64,000 nucleotides of DNA, taken from contig NZ_JAHLEB010000005.1 of assembly GCF_018861735.1 (NCBI RefSeq), positions 1-64,000 on the forward strand. Reading direction: 5' to 3'. This DNA comes from Clostridium lacusfryxellense. GTDB lineage: Bacteria > Bacillota > Clostridia > Clostridiales > Clostridiaceae. Every line of letters starts with the position of its first letter. Position 1 is the first letter of the stretch. Made by a program: the position numbers and the translations under genes. The notes beneath the pieces were generated by a model that ran no database searches, was not told the origin of the DNA, and saw only the letters and a list, made by a program, of their open reading frames with translations. This document shows positions 25,998 through 34,794 of the stretch, in pieces.

Positions 25998-26843
25998 ATG
26001 AATACTGTAAAAACTATTGAAGAAGCTCGCCACCAGGTTAAAGTTTGGAAAAAAGAAGGTTACAGCATTGCATTAGTCCCTACTATGGGGAGTTTACACG
26101 ATGGCCATGAAAGCCTAATAAAACGTGCTGCAAAAGAAAATGAAAAAGTTGTTGTAAGTATATTTGTAAATCCTATACAGTTTGGACCAAATGAAGATTT
26201 AGCTTCTTATCCAAGAAATCTAACAAAAGATAAACTCCTATGTGAGAGCGCTGGGGCAAATTTAATATTTGCTCCAGAAGCTAGCGAAATGTATCAAAAG
26301 GAGGTTCCCACAAATGTAAGTGTTCAGGAACTCGCTGTTGGTCTATGTGGCGCCAAAAGACCTGGTCATTTCGATGGAGTTTGCACTGTAGTTTCAAAAC
26401 TCTTTAATATTATTCCGGCTGACAAAGCTTATTTTGGAGAGAAAGACGCTCAGCAATTAGCTATAATTAAAAGGATGGTTAGGGACTTAAATTTCGATAT
26501 AGAAATTATTGGTTGCCCTATTGTACGTGAGGAAGATGGACTTGCCAAAAGCTCACGTAATGTCTATCTATCATCAAAAGAAAGAGAAGCTGCTTTAATA
26601 CTAAACAAGAGCTTAACTAAAGCTAGACAGGCTCTATCAGATGGCGAAAAATCTACTGAAACTTTAAAAAAAATTATAATACAACAACTTAAAACTGAAA
26701 CTTTGGCTAAAATAGATTATATAGATGTAGTAGATGCTGCGTCTCTTACCGCTATAGAATTTGTAAGGAAACCAATTCTTGTCGCCATAGCAGTATATAT
26801 CGGCAAAACAAGATTAATAGACAATTTTATATATGAATCTTAG
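25998..26843 (+). CDS. panC: pantothenate synthetase
   Basis: This 281-aa enzyme joins pantoate and beta-alanine with ATP hydrolysis. The nucleotidyltransferase motifs are PTMGSLHDGHESLIKRA (HxGH, about 28-44) and KSSRNVYLS (KMSKS-like, about 186-194). SIFVNPIQFGPNEDLASYPR and GEKDAQQLAIIKRMV are family signatures. It follows panB on the same strand and makes the same pathway; no strong RBS is seen directly upstream of the ATG, so translation may be weak or coupled. Confidence 0.96.
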   Translation: MNTVKTIEEARHQVKVWKKEGYSIALVPTMGSLHDGHESLIKRAAKENEKVVVSIFVNPIQFGPNEDLASYPRNLTKDKLLCESAGANLIFAPEASEMYQKEVPTNVSVQELAVGLCGAKRPGHFDGVCTVVSKLFNIIPADKAYFGEKDAQQLAIIKRMVRDLNFDIEIIGCPIVREEDGLAKSSRNVYLSSKEREAALILNKSLTKARQALSDGEKSTETLKKIIIQQLKTETLAKIDYIDVVDAASLTAIEFVRKPILVAIAVYIGKTRLIDNFIYES

Positions 26844-26952
26844 AGTATCAATGAAATAGATGATGAAACAAATTTTTTTTAAAATAATGTAATAATTTTT
26901 TAATAATTGTAAACAATAATATCAAGACTTTATGAAAAAGGAGATGTTTACA

Positions 26953-27174
26953 ATGAAAGCATTAGATGGTACTGCACTAGTATTAGTTATTATAGGAGCT
27001 ATAAATTGGGGATTAATTGGATTTTTCCGATTTGACCTTGTATCAAGCTTATTTGGTACTGGAACAGCATTGACAAGAATTATATTTGCTCTAGTTGGAT
27101 TATGTGGTCTATATTCTTTATCCTTCTTAGGAAGAGACAGAGATAGCGACAAAGGCAGAACAGAGGTTAAATAA
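26953..27174 (+). CDS. DUF378 small membrane protein
   Basis: A 73-aa protein from the ATG at 26953, which has AAAGGAG 10 nt upstream; an earlier ATG at 26932 overlaps that RBS. The N-terminal ALVLVIIGAINWGLIGFF and a second helix IIFALVGLCGLYSLSFL are the DUF378 pattern. These small two-helix proteins are widespread in Firmicutes and have no assigned function. It has its own terminator and is likely a single-gene unit. Confidence 0.85.
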   Translation: MKALDGTALVLVIIGAINWGLIGFFRFDLVSSLFGTGTALTRIIFALVGLCGLYSLSFLGRDRDSDKGRTEVK

Positions 27175-27203
27175 CTTCCAAATAAATATGCATTAACATA
27201 AAA

Positions 27204-27236
27204 GAAGTTGAATATTTAAATTCAACTTCTTTTTTA
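27204..27236 (+). terminator. terminator of the DUF378 gene
   Basis: Stem AGAAGTTGAA (27204-27213) / TTCAACTTCT (27221-27230), followed by TTTTTT. Confidence 0.85.
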
Positions 27237-27274
27237 TAAATTATTTTTTTACTGTTTTTGTATTTAAATATTCT

Positions 27275-27715
27275 TTAATTAAACCTCAACTGTATTAAAG
27301 AAGTTTTATCTGTAACTCTTATTACTATCAAACTTTGAGATTCTTTTTTATTTATATCCTCAATAATCTTAGTATACTTTTTATCTAACATCATTAAACT
27401 GTAACCTGTTTTTGTTTGAATTTCATATCCCCTAGACGTTTTTACCATTACTAAATTCTCCCACTGATGAGGGGTATATTCATTGAAATTAAGTTCAAAA
27501 ATTATTCCGTCCCTCTCAATTAAATGTATCAGACTATTATATTGATTAAGTAACTTATCATTTGTAATTATAAATTCTTTGATAACAGCGTTATTCTGAA
27601 CTAAACTCTTATTTTTGATAATTAACTCATCTTCATATCCCTTTCTTTTAAGATCCAACTTTTCAATTTTATGTTTTATATTCTCTGAATAATAACTATT
27701 ACTATTTTTATCCAT
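27275..27715 (-). CDS. coiled-coil protein of unknown function
   Basis: 146 aa from the ATG at 27715 (MDKNSNSYYSENIKHKI), preceded by AAGG. A longer frame to 27796 would overlap the divergent gene and is less likely. Residues 10-70 are a charged coiled coil (KIEKLDLKRKGYEDELIIKN). The C-terminal half looks like a small beta-rich domain (GYEIQTKTGYSLMMLDKKY). The start lies 60 bp from the divergent gene at 27775, which also encodes a coiled-coil protein, so the two may share a control region and interact. No family was recognised. Confidence 0.55.
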   Translation of the reverse strand: MDKNSNSYYSENIKHKIEKLDLKRKGYEDELIIKNKSLVQNNAVIKEFIITNDKLLNQYNSLIHLIERDGIIFELNFNEYTPHQWENLVMVKTSRGYEIQTKTGYSLMMLDKKYTKIIEDINKKESQSLIVIRVTDKTSLIQLRFN

Positions 27716-27774
27716 TATTATTACCTTGCCTTCCATAGTCTTTTTTATGTAGAATGTAATTGAGGTGATGATAA

Positions 27775-28095
27775 ATGAATAATTTAATAGATACAATTAT
27801 TTCATACTTTAAAGACATAAGTAAAAACGCTTTATTATATATAACTACATTTTATAATAAAACAACGTTTTTAATCGATAATAATTTTGCTTTAAATAAA
27901 ATATATAAACCTATTATAGAAGAAAAGGTAACTATAAACAAGAAATTACAAGAAACTATAAAGCTTTCAGATCTTAAAAACAGAGAACTTGAAAACAATA
28001 TAATAAGATTAGGGCATGAAAATGAATTGCTCCAAACTAAAATATCAATAATAGAAGATTTAATAACAAAAGATACTACTAATTATCACATTTAG
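27775..28095 (+). CDS. small coiled-coil protein of unknown function
   Basis: A 106-aa protein with a good RBS (GAGGTGATGATAA then ATG). The N-terminal 45 residues are amphipathic to hydrophobic (MNNLIDTIISYFKDISK); residues 50-95 form a coiled coil (KLQETIKLSDLKNRELENN). It is divergent from a second coiled-coil gene, with 59 bp between the start codons. No known domain was recognised. Confidence 0.55.
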   Translation: MNNLIDTIISYFKDISKNALLYITTFYNKTTFLIDNNFALNKIYKPIIEEKVTINKKLQETIKLSDLKNRELENNIIRLGHENELLQTKISIIEDLITKDTTNYHI

Positions 28096-28194
28096 TTGGA
28101 ATTATCACTTATACGCTGCAATAATATAATAGTCTTTGGTTAATACTATTTATTAGACACAAATAAATAACAATCTTAAATGGGGTGATTATTT

Positions 28195-29643
28195 TTGTTT
28201 GATAATATTTTCCAAGGCAAAATATATAAAAATTTATTCAACGGTGAGTGGGTAACGTCTAGAAATACAATAGATATTTTTTCTCCTGTTAACAACGATT
28301 TAGTAGGTAAAATTCCCTCTATGAGCTTAAGCGAGGTTAATGTTGTTATTGCAAATTCTAAAATATCTCAAAAGAAGTGGGCTGATATGCCTGTTAGCTC
28401 CCGCGCATCAATTCTGCATAAATGTGCTTCACTACTAGATGAAAACATTGATTTTTTGTCGTCTATTATGCAAAAAGAAATCGCTAAAGACAGACACTCA
28501 TGTAATGCAGAAATAAAAAGAACTGCAGATTTTATAAGGTTTACTGCTGATGCGGGCAAACAATTAGAAGGTGAAACTCTTGGCGCAGATAATTTCCCAG
28601 GTTTCAAAAAAAATAAAATTTCTTTTGTTACCAAAGTTCCAGTAGGCGTTGTCCTTGCAATTTCACCTTTTAATTATCCTATTAATCTTTCTGCTTCTAA
28701 AATTGCCCCAGCCCTTATTAGTGGGAATAGTGTGGTTTTTAAGCCTTCTACCCAAGGAGCTATTAGTGCACTTCATCTAGCCTGTATTTTTCATGAAGCA
28801 GGAGTTCCCCCAGGAGTTCTGAATACAATAACAGGCAAAGGCTCTGATATAGGTGATTATTTAGTAACTCACAAGGATATTAATTTTATAAACTTTACTG
28901 GAAGTACAAAAGTCGGAAAACATATAGCTGTAATTGCTGGTATGGTACCTATGCTTATGGAGCTTGGCGGTAAAGATGCTGCTATAATCCTCAGTGACGC
29001 CGATATTGATATCGCAGCTTGTGATATTGTCTCTGGTGCCTTTAGCTATTCAGGGCAAAGGTGTACTGCCGTTAAAAGGGTTTTAGTAATTGATGATATT
29101 GCAGATAGACTAATTGAAAAATTAATCAAAAATATAAGACTTTTGAAAGTTGGCCTACCACAAGATGATTGTCAAATAACTCCCTTAATAGACAATAAAG
29201 CCGCAGACTACGTTCAAGAATTAATTGACGATGCTATAAATCTTGGTGCCACTCTATTATGCGGAAATAAACGTTGTAATAACCTCATTTACCCGACCTT
29301 ATTTGACAATGTAACTGCCAAAATGAGGATAGCTTGGGAGGAACCGTTCGGCCCGGTGTTACCAATAATTAGAGTCAAAGATATTGATGAAGCCATTAAT
29401 ATAGCAAATAGTTCACAGTATGGTCTTCAATCCTGTGTGTATACTAAAAATATAGATAATGCCTTTAATATTGCAAGTAGGCTAGATGTAGGAACAGTTC
29501 AAATCAATAACAAACCTGAACGAGGACCTGACCATTTTCCTTTCTCCGGTACAAAATCTTCAGGTATGGGTACTCAGGGTATAAAATATAGTATTGATGC
29601 TATGACTAGATTAAAATCTACAGTTTTAAACATAAACCCATAA
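28195..29643 (+). CDS. gapN: NADP-dependent non-phosphorylating glyceraldehyde-3-phosphate dehydrogenase
   Basis: A 482-aa aldehyde dehydrogenase of the GapN group, which oxidises glyceraldehyde 3-phosphate directly to 3-phosphoglycerate and makes NADPH. Visible residues are Asn160 in SPFNYP, general base Glu256 in LMELGGKD and catalytic Cys290 in YSGQRCTAVKR, the last being a GapN-type context. The C-terminal EEPFGPVLPIIRV and GPDHFPFSGTKSSGMGTQG also fit. The start is TTG after TGGGGTGATT. It ends at a hairpin terminator, so it is probably monocistronic. Confidence 0.92.
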   Translation: MFDNIFQGKIYKNLFNGEWVTSRNTIDIFSPVNNDLVGKIPSMSLSEVNVVIANSKISQKKWADMPVSSRASILHKCASLLDENIDFLSSIMQKEIAKDRHSCNAEIKRTADFIRFTADAGKQLEGETLGADNFPGFKKNKISFVTKVPVGVVLAISPFNYPINLSASKIAPALISGNSVVFKPSTQGAISALHLACIFHEAGVPPGVLNTITGKGSDIGDYLVTHKDINFINFTGSTKVGKHIAVIAGMVPMLMELGGKDAAIILSDADIDIAACDIVSGAFSYSGQRCTAVKRVLVIDDIADRLIEKLIKNIRLLKVGLPQDDCQITPLIDNKAADYVQELIDDAINLGATLLCGNKRCNNLIYPTLFDNVTAKMRIAWEEPFGPVLPIIRVKDIDEAINIANSSQYGLQSCVYTKNIDNAFNIASRLDVGTVQINNKPERGPDHFPFSGTKSSGMGTQGIKYSIDAMTRLKSTVLNINP

Positions 29644-29652
29644 CATAAATCA

Positions 29653-29690
29653 AAGAAGCAGCTTATATATAATAAACTGCTTCTTATTTT
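29653..29690 (+). terminator. terminator of gapN
   Basis: Stem AAGAAGCAG (29653-29661) / CTGCTTCTT (29677-29685), followed by ATTTT. It may also serve the convergent plsC gene. Confidence 0.75.
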
Positions 29691-29721
29691 AATTATATTT
29701 AATAAAACAAGGTTCTCAAGT

Positions 29722-30450
29722 CTACTTAATACCTTTTTCTTTATTTAAGTTACTTTGAATTATATCTTGTACTCTATCTGAAACATTTGCTTTTTCTTCC
29801 TTTGTCATTTCGCCTAGATATATAGGTTTATCGAAAATAATCTTAGCATTTGCCTTTTTAATTTTTCCATTATTACCTTCCATAGCTTTATAAGTATCAT
29901 AAAGTGTTACAGGAACAATTGGAACTCCAGCTTTTATTGCAAGCCTCATGCTACCTTTCTTAAATTCGCCTATATTATTACTCCTACTTCTAGTTCCCTC
30001 TGGAAAAATAAGCATAGAATATCCATTTTTCAAATTCTCAACACCTTCAGATATTGCCTTAAGTGCTTCTCTCGGGTTTTCTCTATCCATAAATACACAA
30101 TGGATTTCTCTCATCCAATAGCTCATTATTGGTATCTTTACCATTTCCTTTTTAGCAACTGCACCAGTAGTTCTATTCATATTAGATAATATAACTGGGA
30201 TATCAAAATTACTTTGGTGATTTCCTACAAAAAGGCAAGGTTCATTTGGTATATTTTCTTTTCCTACTACAGTTAAATTTAACCCTGCAATATTAAGTAT
30301 AAATTTAGACCATTTTGTAGCTATTTCTGCTACATGTGCATCTGCCTCTTCTTTAGTTTTATTTTTCTTAATATTAATAAAATTCATTTTTTTAGTGTTT
30401 ATCCAAATCAAATTAGTAACAGCACATAAATAAAAGTATATAGTTCTCAT
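29722..30450 (-). CDS. plsC: 1-acyl-sn-glycerol-3-phosphate acyltransferase
   Basis: This 242-aa membrane-associated acyltransferase makes phosphatidic acid from lysophosphatidic acid. The catalytic motif NHQSNFD (77-83, HX4D) and the substrate motif FPEGTRSRS (about 149-157) are both present, with VPIVPVTLYDT (block IV-like) later. An N-terminal hydrophobic helix (about 3-18) anchors it. The start ATG has GGAAGG upstream. The gene stands alone. Confidence 0.93.
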   Translation of the reverse strand: MRTIYFYLCAVTNLIWINTKKMNFINIKKNKTKEEADAHVAEIATKWSKFILNIAGLNLTVVGKENIPNEPCLFVGNHQSNFDIPVILSNMNRTTGAVAKKEMVKIPIMSYWMREIHCVFMDRENPREALKAISEGVENLKNGYSMLIFPEGTRSRSNNIGEFKKGSMRLAIKAGVPIVPVTLYDTYKAMEGNNGKIKKANAKIIFDKPIYLGEMTKEEKANVSDRVQDIIQSNLNKEKGIK

Positions 30451-30628
30451 ATCTCTTTTCCTTCCTTATAAAGATTAATGTATTATTATAAATATAATTA
30501 TACTAGTAAATGAGGGTTATTTCAAATTTCGCCTACATCTTTGATATTTTTTTATAAAATTGGATAAAATCATTTATATAATTCAAATAGTACAAAATGT
30601 TTCAAATATTATATAGGAGATTAATTGT

Positions 30629-31492
30629 ATGAGAAAGCAACCCTGGTTAAAGTATACCTTAATATGTATCACCATAGCCCTTGCAGCTATATGTATAACT
30701 TTAGGCTACAATACATATATAAAAACCAACTTAAATTTAGAAAACAATATGGTTACTCACTTTATAGATGTAGGACAGGGTGATTGTATACTTATCCAAG
30801 TAAATAATAAAAACTTACTAATTGATAGCGGCACCACTGATTCAAGAAAAAAATTAATTAAATACCTTAAAAAAAATAATATTAAGAAACTAGACTATGT
30901 AGTTGCAACGCATCCCCACGAGGATCACATAGGAGGTATGGCTAGTGTAATTAAAGCCTTTGATATAGGTATGTTTTATGCACCCAAAGCTACTGCGACC
31001 TCAGAATCTTTTGTAGACATGATCTTAGCTCTAAGAAGTAAAAGCATAAAAATAAACATATCTGCTCCTACTATATCTTTAGATTTAGGTCCGAGTACCA
31101 GTTGCGTAATGTTATCCCCCAATAGTACCACTTACGAAAATGTTAATAATTACTCATGTGTTATAAAGGTATCTTATAAAAGTTCAACTTATTTATTTAT
31201 GGGCGACGCTGAAGAATTAGTCGAGCATGAACTAATAAAAAATGGATACGATTTAAAGGCACAGGTGCTTAAAGTAGGTCATCATGGTAGTAAGACGTCA
31301 AGTTCTCAAGAATTTTTAAATATAGTTTCTCCTGAAATATCTATAATCAGTTGTGGATTTTACAATACCTACGGTCACCCAAATAAAGGAACATTAGCTA
31401 AACTCAAAAAAACAAATTCTATTGTACATAGAACTGATTTAGATAAAGATATTGTTCTTATAAGCGATGGTTTAAAAATAAAAAAAAACTAG
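30629..31492 (+). CDS. secreted or membrane-anchored ComEC-type MBL-fold hydrolase
   Basis: A 287-aa protein with an N-terminal membrane anchor or signal (about 8-28, LICITIALAAICITLGY) followed by a metallo-beta-lactamase domain: FIDVGQGDCILIQ (45-57), HPHEDH (95-100), MGDAEELVE and VGHHGSKTSS. This is the extracellular beta-lactamase-like domain of ComEC occurring alone. Such proteins may degrade DNA or other phosphoesters outside the membrane; the substrate is not known. The RBS is AGGAG. It differs from the cytosolic MBL protein at 8022-9311. Confidence 0.85.
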   Translation: MRKQPWLKYTLICITIALAAICITLGYNTYIKTNLNLENNMVTHFIDVGQGDCILIQVNNKNLLIDSGTTDSRKKLIKYLKKNNIKKLDYVVATHPHEDHIGGMASVIKAFDIGMFYAPKATATSESFVDMILALRSKSIKINISAPTISLDLGPSTSCVMLSPNSTTYENVNNYSCVIKVSYKSSTYLFMGDAEELVEHELIKNGYDLKAQVLKVGHHGSKTSSSQEFLNIVSPEISIISCGFYNTYGHPNKGTLAKLKKTNSIVHRTDLDKDIVLISDGLKIKKN

Positions 31493-31508
31493 GACTCTAG
31501 TTTTTTTT
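31483..31508 (+). terminator. terminator overlapping the MBL gene stop
   Basis: AAAAAACTAG (31483-31492) pairs with CTAGTTTTTT (31497-31506) and more T's follow; the TAG stop codon is inside the stem. Confidence 0.65.
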
Positions 31509-31569
31509 ATTATTATAAATTCTGTTAATCATCAAATGATATTTCAATGTCTCTAGCTTCTCTTACAAC

Positions 31570-32397
31570 TTATAACGAAATTACTCCAAGTTGGATTAAT
31601 ATCAGTAAAGCTACGCCAACAATTATTCTATAAACAGCAAAAATTTTCATTGGTTTTTTGCTTAAATAAGCAATAAACTTTTCAACTACAACCATTGCAA
31701 CTAAAAATGCTGTTACAAACCCAATAACTAAAGTTATAATTTCTCCGCTACTAAAATCCATACCAGTTTTAAATAAAGTTAATGCTGTAGCTCCAACCAT
31801 AGTCGGTATAGCAAGGAAAAATGAGAATTCAGTTGCAGCAACTGTAGAAACTCCACAAATCCAACCTCCCATTATTGTTGATGCCGATCTTGACATTCCA
31901 GGCCATAGTGCAAGACATTGAAAAAAACCTATCTTAAATGATTGTTTTACATTTATTTTTTCTACACTTTTTGTTTTATACTTACCCCTAAACTTATTTT
32001 CTATAATAATCATTAGAATACCACCAACTATTAAACCTATTGCAACAGTTCCTGAATTAAATAGGTATTCATCTATTTTATCATTTAGGAGAAAACCAAA
32101 AAATGCAGCTGGAATAAATGCAACTATAATATTAGTCCAAAATTTAACACCTGATGGTTTCGCCTGAAAAAACTCCACAACTGAAGTCCATATCTTATTC
32201 CAATATAAAACTATAATTGCAAGAATAGCACCTAATTGAATAACTACCTCAAAACTATTTGCAAATTTTCCTTTAAAATTTATAATATCTCCTACAATAA
32301 TCATATGCCCAGTAGAGGAAATAGGAATAAATTCTGTTACCCCTTCTACTATAGCTATTATTATAGCCTTTAACACCAATATAATGTTTAAATCCAT
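31570..32397 (-). CDS. uppP: undecaprenyl-diphosphatase, second copy
   Basis: A 275-aa BacA/UppP paralogue of 21557-22408 with a normal ATG start (MDLNIILVLKAIIIAIVEG). GVTEFIPISSTGHM (about 19-32) and LWPGMSRSASTIMGGW (about 163-178) carry the active-site Glu, Ser, His and Arg. About eight helices. It dephosphorylates undecaprenyl diphosphate for re-use in peptidoglycan synthesis. Unlike the first copy it is not linked to a Bce module and is probably the housekeeping enzyme. Confidence 0.95.
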   Translation of the reverse strand: MDLNIILVLKAIIIAIVEGVTEFIPISSTGHMIIVGDIINFKGKFANSFEVVIQLGAILAIIVLYWNKIWTSVVEFFQAKPSGVKFWTNIIVAFIPAAFFGFLLNDKIDEYLFNSGTVAIGLIVGGILMIIIENKFRGKYKTKSVEKINVKQSFKIGFFQCLALWPGMSRSASTIMGGWICGVSTVAATEFSFFLAIPTMVGATALTLFKTGMDFSSGEIITLVIGFVTAFLVAMVVVEKFIAYLSKKPMKIFAVYRIIVGVALLILIQLGVISL

Positions 32398-32442
32398 CTA
32401 ATGTCTGCTCCCTTCTAACCGTAATTTTTTATTATAAAACAT

Positions 32443-33555
32443 TTATTTTTCTAATACCACTTCTCGCTCTAAAGTTTTACCATCTCGTGATAATTTAATA
32501 GAGTTTGTACCTTTAATTATTTTTAAATCATAGAATGTATCTACTTTTATAAAATCAGAACCATTAACACTTATGAAATAATCTGGAAGCATATAACTAT
32601 TCATAAATGCCCCAATAGTAAAATATTGTTCAGATTTAGTATCATTTTTCAAATCTTTTTTTGCCAATATTAAAGTAGGTATTTTCTCCTTAGCAGCATT
32701 TACATATTGAAGTTTTGGAGATGTAGCAAAAACTTTAGGATCATTAACAAAAATAGTAGGTTGAATAAATCCTTCCTTTGTTTCTATTTTCGGAAGTTCT
32801 TTGTCTTTCAAATAGGCAACCTTTGAATTACTTTTAAGCTCACCATATTTATTATTGTCAACTGATATACTATAACTTTCATAATAATCCGTCATATTTT
32901 TTATGTATTTGCTGGCATTTTTCAAATTGACAATTTCAAGTTTTCCTATTCCCTTATCTACTATCTGAGTAGCTCCAAGTGGAATTCCTTTTTCTTTCAT
33001 ATAACATCCATTTACTCCATCTATCATTACCCATTTGTTGTATTTATCACTCCATATTTCGCATACATTAAAATATGATTTTCCTTTAACTTTATTATCA
33101 GTGCTTCTGAGTACTCCTCGACGCACATTAATACCAACTGAAGCTAAAGACTCTTCATATATAGTTGTATAATCACTATCTGATATTTTACCTCCGTCAA
33201 ATGCCCCTTCCATTATCGCAAGGGTAGTTTTATCACTGGTCATTGAGGTACTTTCTGCTTTTACGTTTTTATTAATATAATCCATAATTTTCATTGAATT
33301 CTGGAGTTGATCTAACTTACTATCTATAATTTTATCCAATTTATATTTAGTTTTAAGTTTTAATAAATTTTCATTCGCAGAATCCAAATAGTAAAAATGA
33401 ATATCACTACCACTGTAAAAATTGTCCCATTTAGTAATGTTTATCCCTATCGACTTACTACTGGAATCAATTCTAGCTTTAAAATTCCAAATAAATATAC
33501 CCAACGTTATAACAGCAAAAATTATAATTCTATATAAAATATTATTCTTTCTCAT
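32443..33555 (-). CDS. membrane-anchored protein with a degenerate transglutaminase-like domain (tentative)
   Basis: A 370-aa protein with one N-terminal membrane helix (about 7-23) and an extracellular body. Residues about 90-190 (YINKNVKAES, SLASVGINVRRGVL, KSYFNVCEIWSDKYNKWVMI, DGVNG) follow the order of a transglutaminase-like core, in which a Cys region, a His strand and an Asp strand would form the triad. Here the Cys position is not evident and the His strand has Asn-Val, so it is probably not an active protease. The C-terminal 150 residues are unrecognised. Gene neighbours give no clear role. Confidence 0.5.
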   Translation of the reverse strand: MRKNNILYRIIIFAVITLGIFIWNFKARIDSSSKSIGINITKWDNFYSGSDIHFYYLDSANENLLKLKTKYKLDKIIDSKLDQLQNSMKIMDYINKNVKAESTSMTSDKTTLAIMEGAFDGGKISDSDYTTIYEESLASVGINVRRGVLRSTDNKVKGKSYFNVCEIWSDKYNKWVMIDGVNGCYMKEKGIPLGATQIVDKGIGKLEIVNLKNASKYIKNMTDYYESYSISVDNNKYGELKSNSKVAYLKDKELPKIETKEGFIQPTIFVNDPKVFATSPKLQYVNAAKEKIPTLILAKKDLKNDTKSEQYFTIGAFMNSYMLPDYFISVNGSDFIKVDTFYDLKIIKGTNSIKLSRDGKTLEREVVLEK

Positions 33556-33671
33556 AATCCCTCCTTGTCCAACCGTGATTTATTGAGTATATCATATATA
33601 CCTAACAAATCACATATATCAATCAGATATAACCATTATCGGTTTATTAACTTTAAAAGTAATTTAATGCA

Positions 33672-34544
33672 TTATCGTGTTATAGGTGATCTCCTTATCA
33701 TATATATTGCACATACTACAAACACAGTACCTATAATCTGCATAAAAGCTATTTGTTCATTTAGCACAAAAAATGATACAATCATAGCTGTTGGTATTTC
33801 AAGATTTCCAATTATAGATACCTTAAGTGAACCTATATACTTTATTGCTGCATATAATAATGTTAATGGAATAATTTCGCAAAATATAGCAAGAATAACA
33901 GTATACAGAAGTATGTCTTTAGTAATATTCCCTTTAAAAATAAACATAGGAAACCTATATATCATAAGACTTATAAGTGAGAATAAAGTAGAATATGCGT
34001 TAATAGCAAGCGGAGAAATCTCTTGTAATTTTTCTTCACTATAAATATTCATAAAGGCATAAAACATTGCACATGTTAATGCAAACCCTATTCCAATAAG
34101 CGAATATTTAAACTGCCCTGTTAAAATTTCTAAAGTTAGAAGACATCCTAAGAACGCCAAAAAAACCGCAAAAATCTTTGTAAAATCAAGTACACCCTTG
34201 TTAAAAACAGTTGAATATACGAATACCATTATTGGATATGTATATAATAATATAGCTACCATTTGAATTGGTAAATAATTAAAAGCTATATAGTAAAACA
34301 CAGTCATAAATGTATTTCCAACTATGCCAAGCACCGCGAGTCTTAACAATTGTTTTTTAGTTACCTTAAATGAATCTTTGTTATATATGTACATAATTAG
34401 AAACATTAATGGCACTGCTATAATATATTGCATTGTTAATAAGCTTATAGAATCTATTCCCACTGCGAAGGCTAGTTTTACAAAAAGCCCCGCACTTCCA
34501 AATAATATAGCAGAAATAATCGAGTAAATATATCCTTTATTCAT
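33672..34544 (-). CDS. EamA/DMT family transporter
   Basis: A 290-aa membrane protein with ten predicted helices in two EamA repeats: the first begins GYIYSIISAILFGSAGLFVKL and the second LIGIGFALTCAMFYAFMNIYSE. PTAMIVSFFVLNEQIAFMQIIG near the end is the typical EamA finish. Members export or import amino acids, nucleosides or other metabolites. The substrate is not predictable. No operon partner is close on this strand. Confidence 0.9.
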   Translation of the reverse strand: MNKGYIYSIISAILFGSAGLFVKLAFAVGIDSISLLTMQYIIAVPLMFLIMYIYNKDSFKVTKKQLLRLAVLGIVGNTFMTVFYYIAFNYLPIQMVAILLYTYPIMVFVYSTVFNKGVLDFTKIFAVFLAFLGCLLTLEILTGQFKYSLIGIGFALTCAMFYAFMNIYSEEKLQEISPLAINAYSTLFSLISLMIYRFPMFIFKGNITKDILLYTVILAIFCEIIPLTLLYAAIKYIGSLKVSIIGNLEIPTAMIVSFFVLNEQIAFMQIIGTVFVVCAIYMIRRSPITR

Positions 34545-34794
34545 AGTGACACGCCCTTCACGATATAAAAACCTCTCTTAATCAATTTTTAACTTTTTCA
34601 AATTAAATATCCTTAGGAATAAATAGTTATCTATTATGTGTTATAGTTGTATTTTAACAAATGCATAGTTAAAAAGCCACAATTTTAATTCTAATTACAT
34701 TAATAAATTAGACATTTATGCAACTATGTTATAAAATTATATAAACTTCTTATTATTAGAAAAATGTTTTAATTACATAGTACAATTAAAGGAT

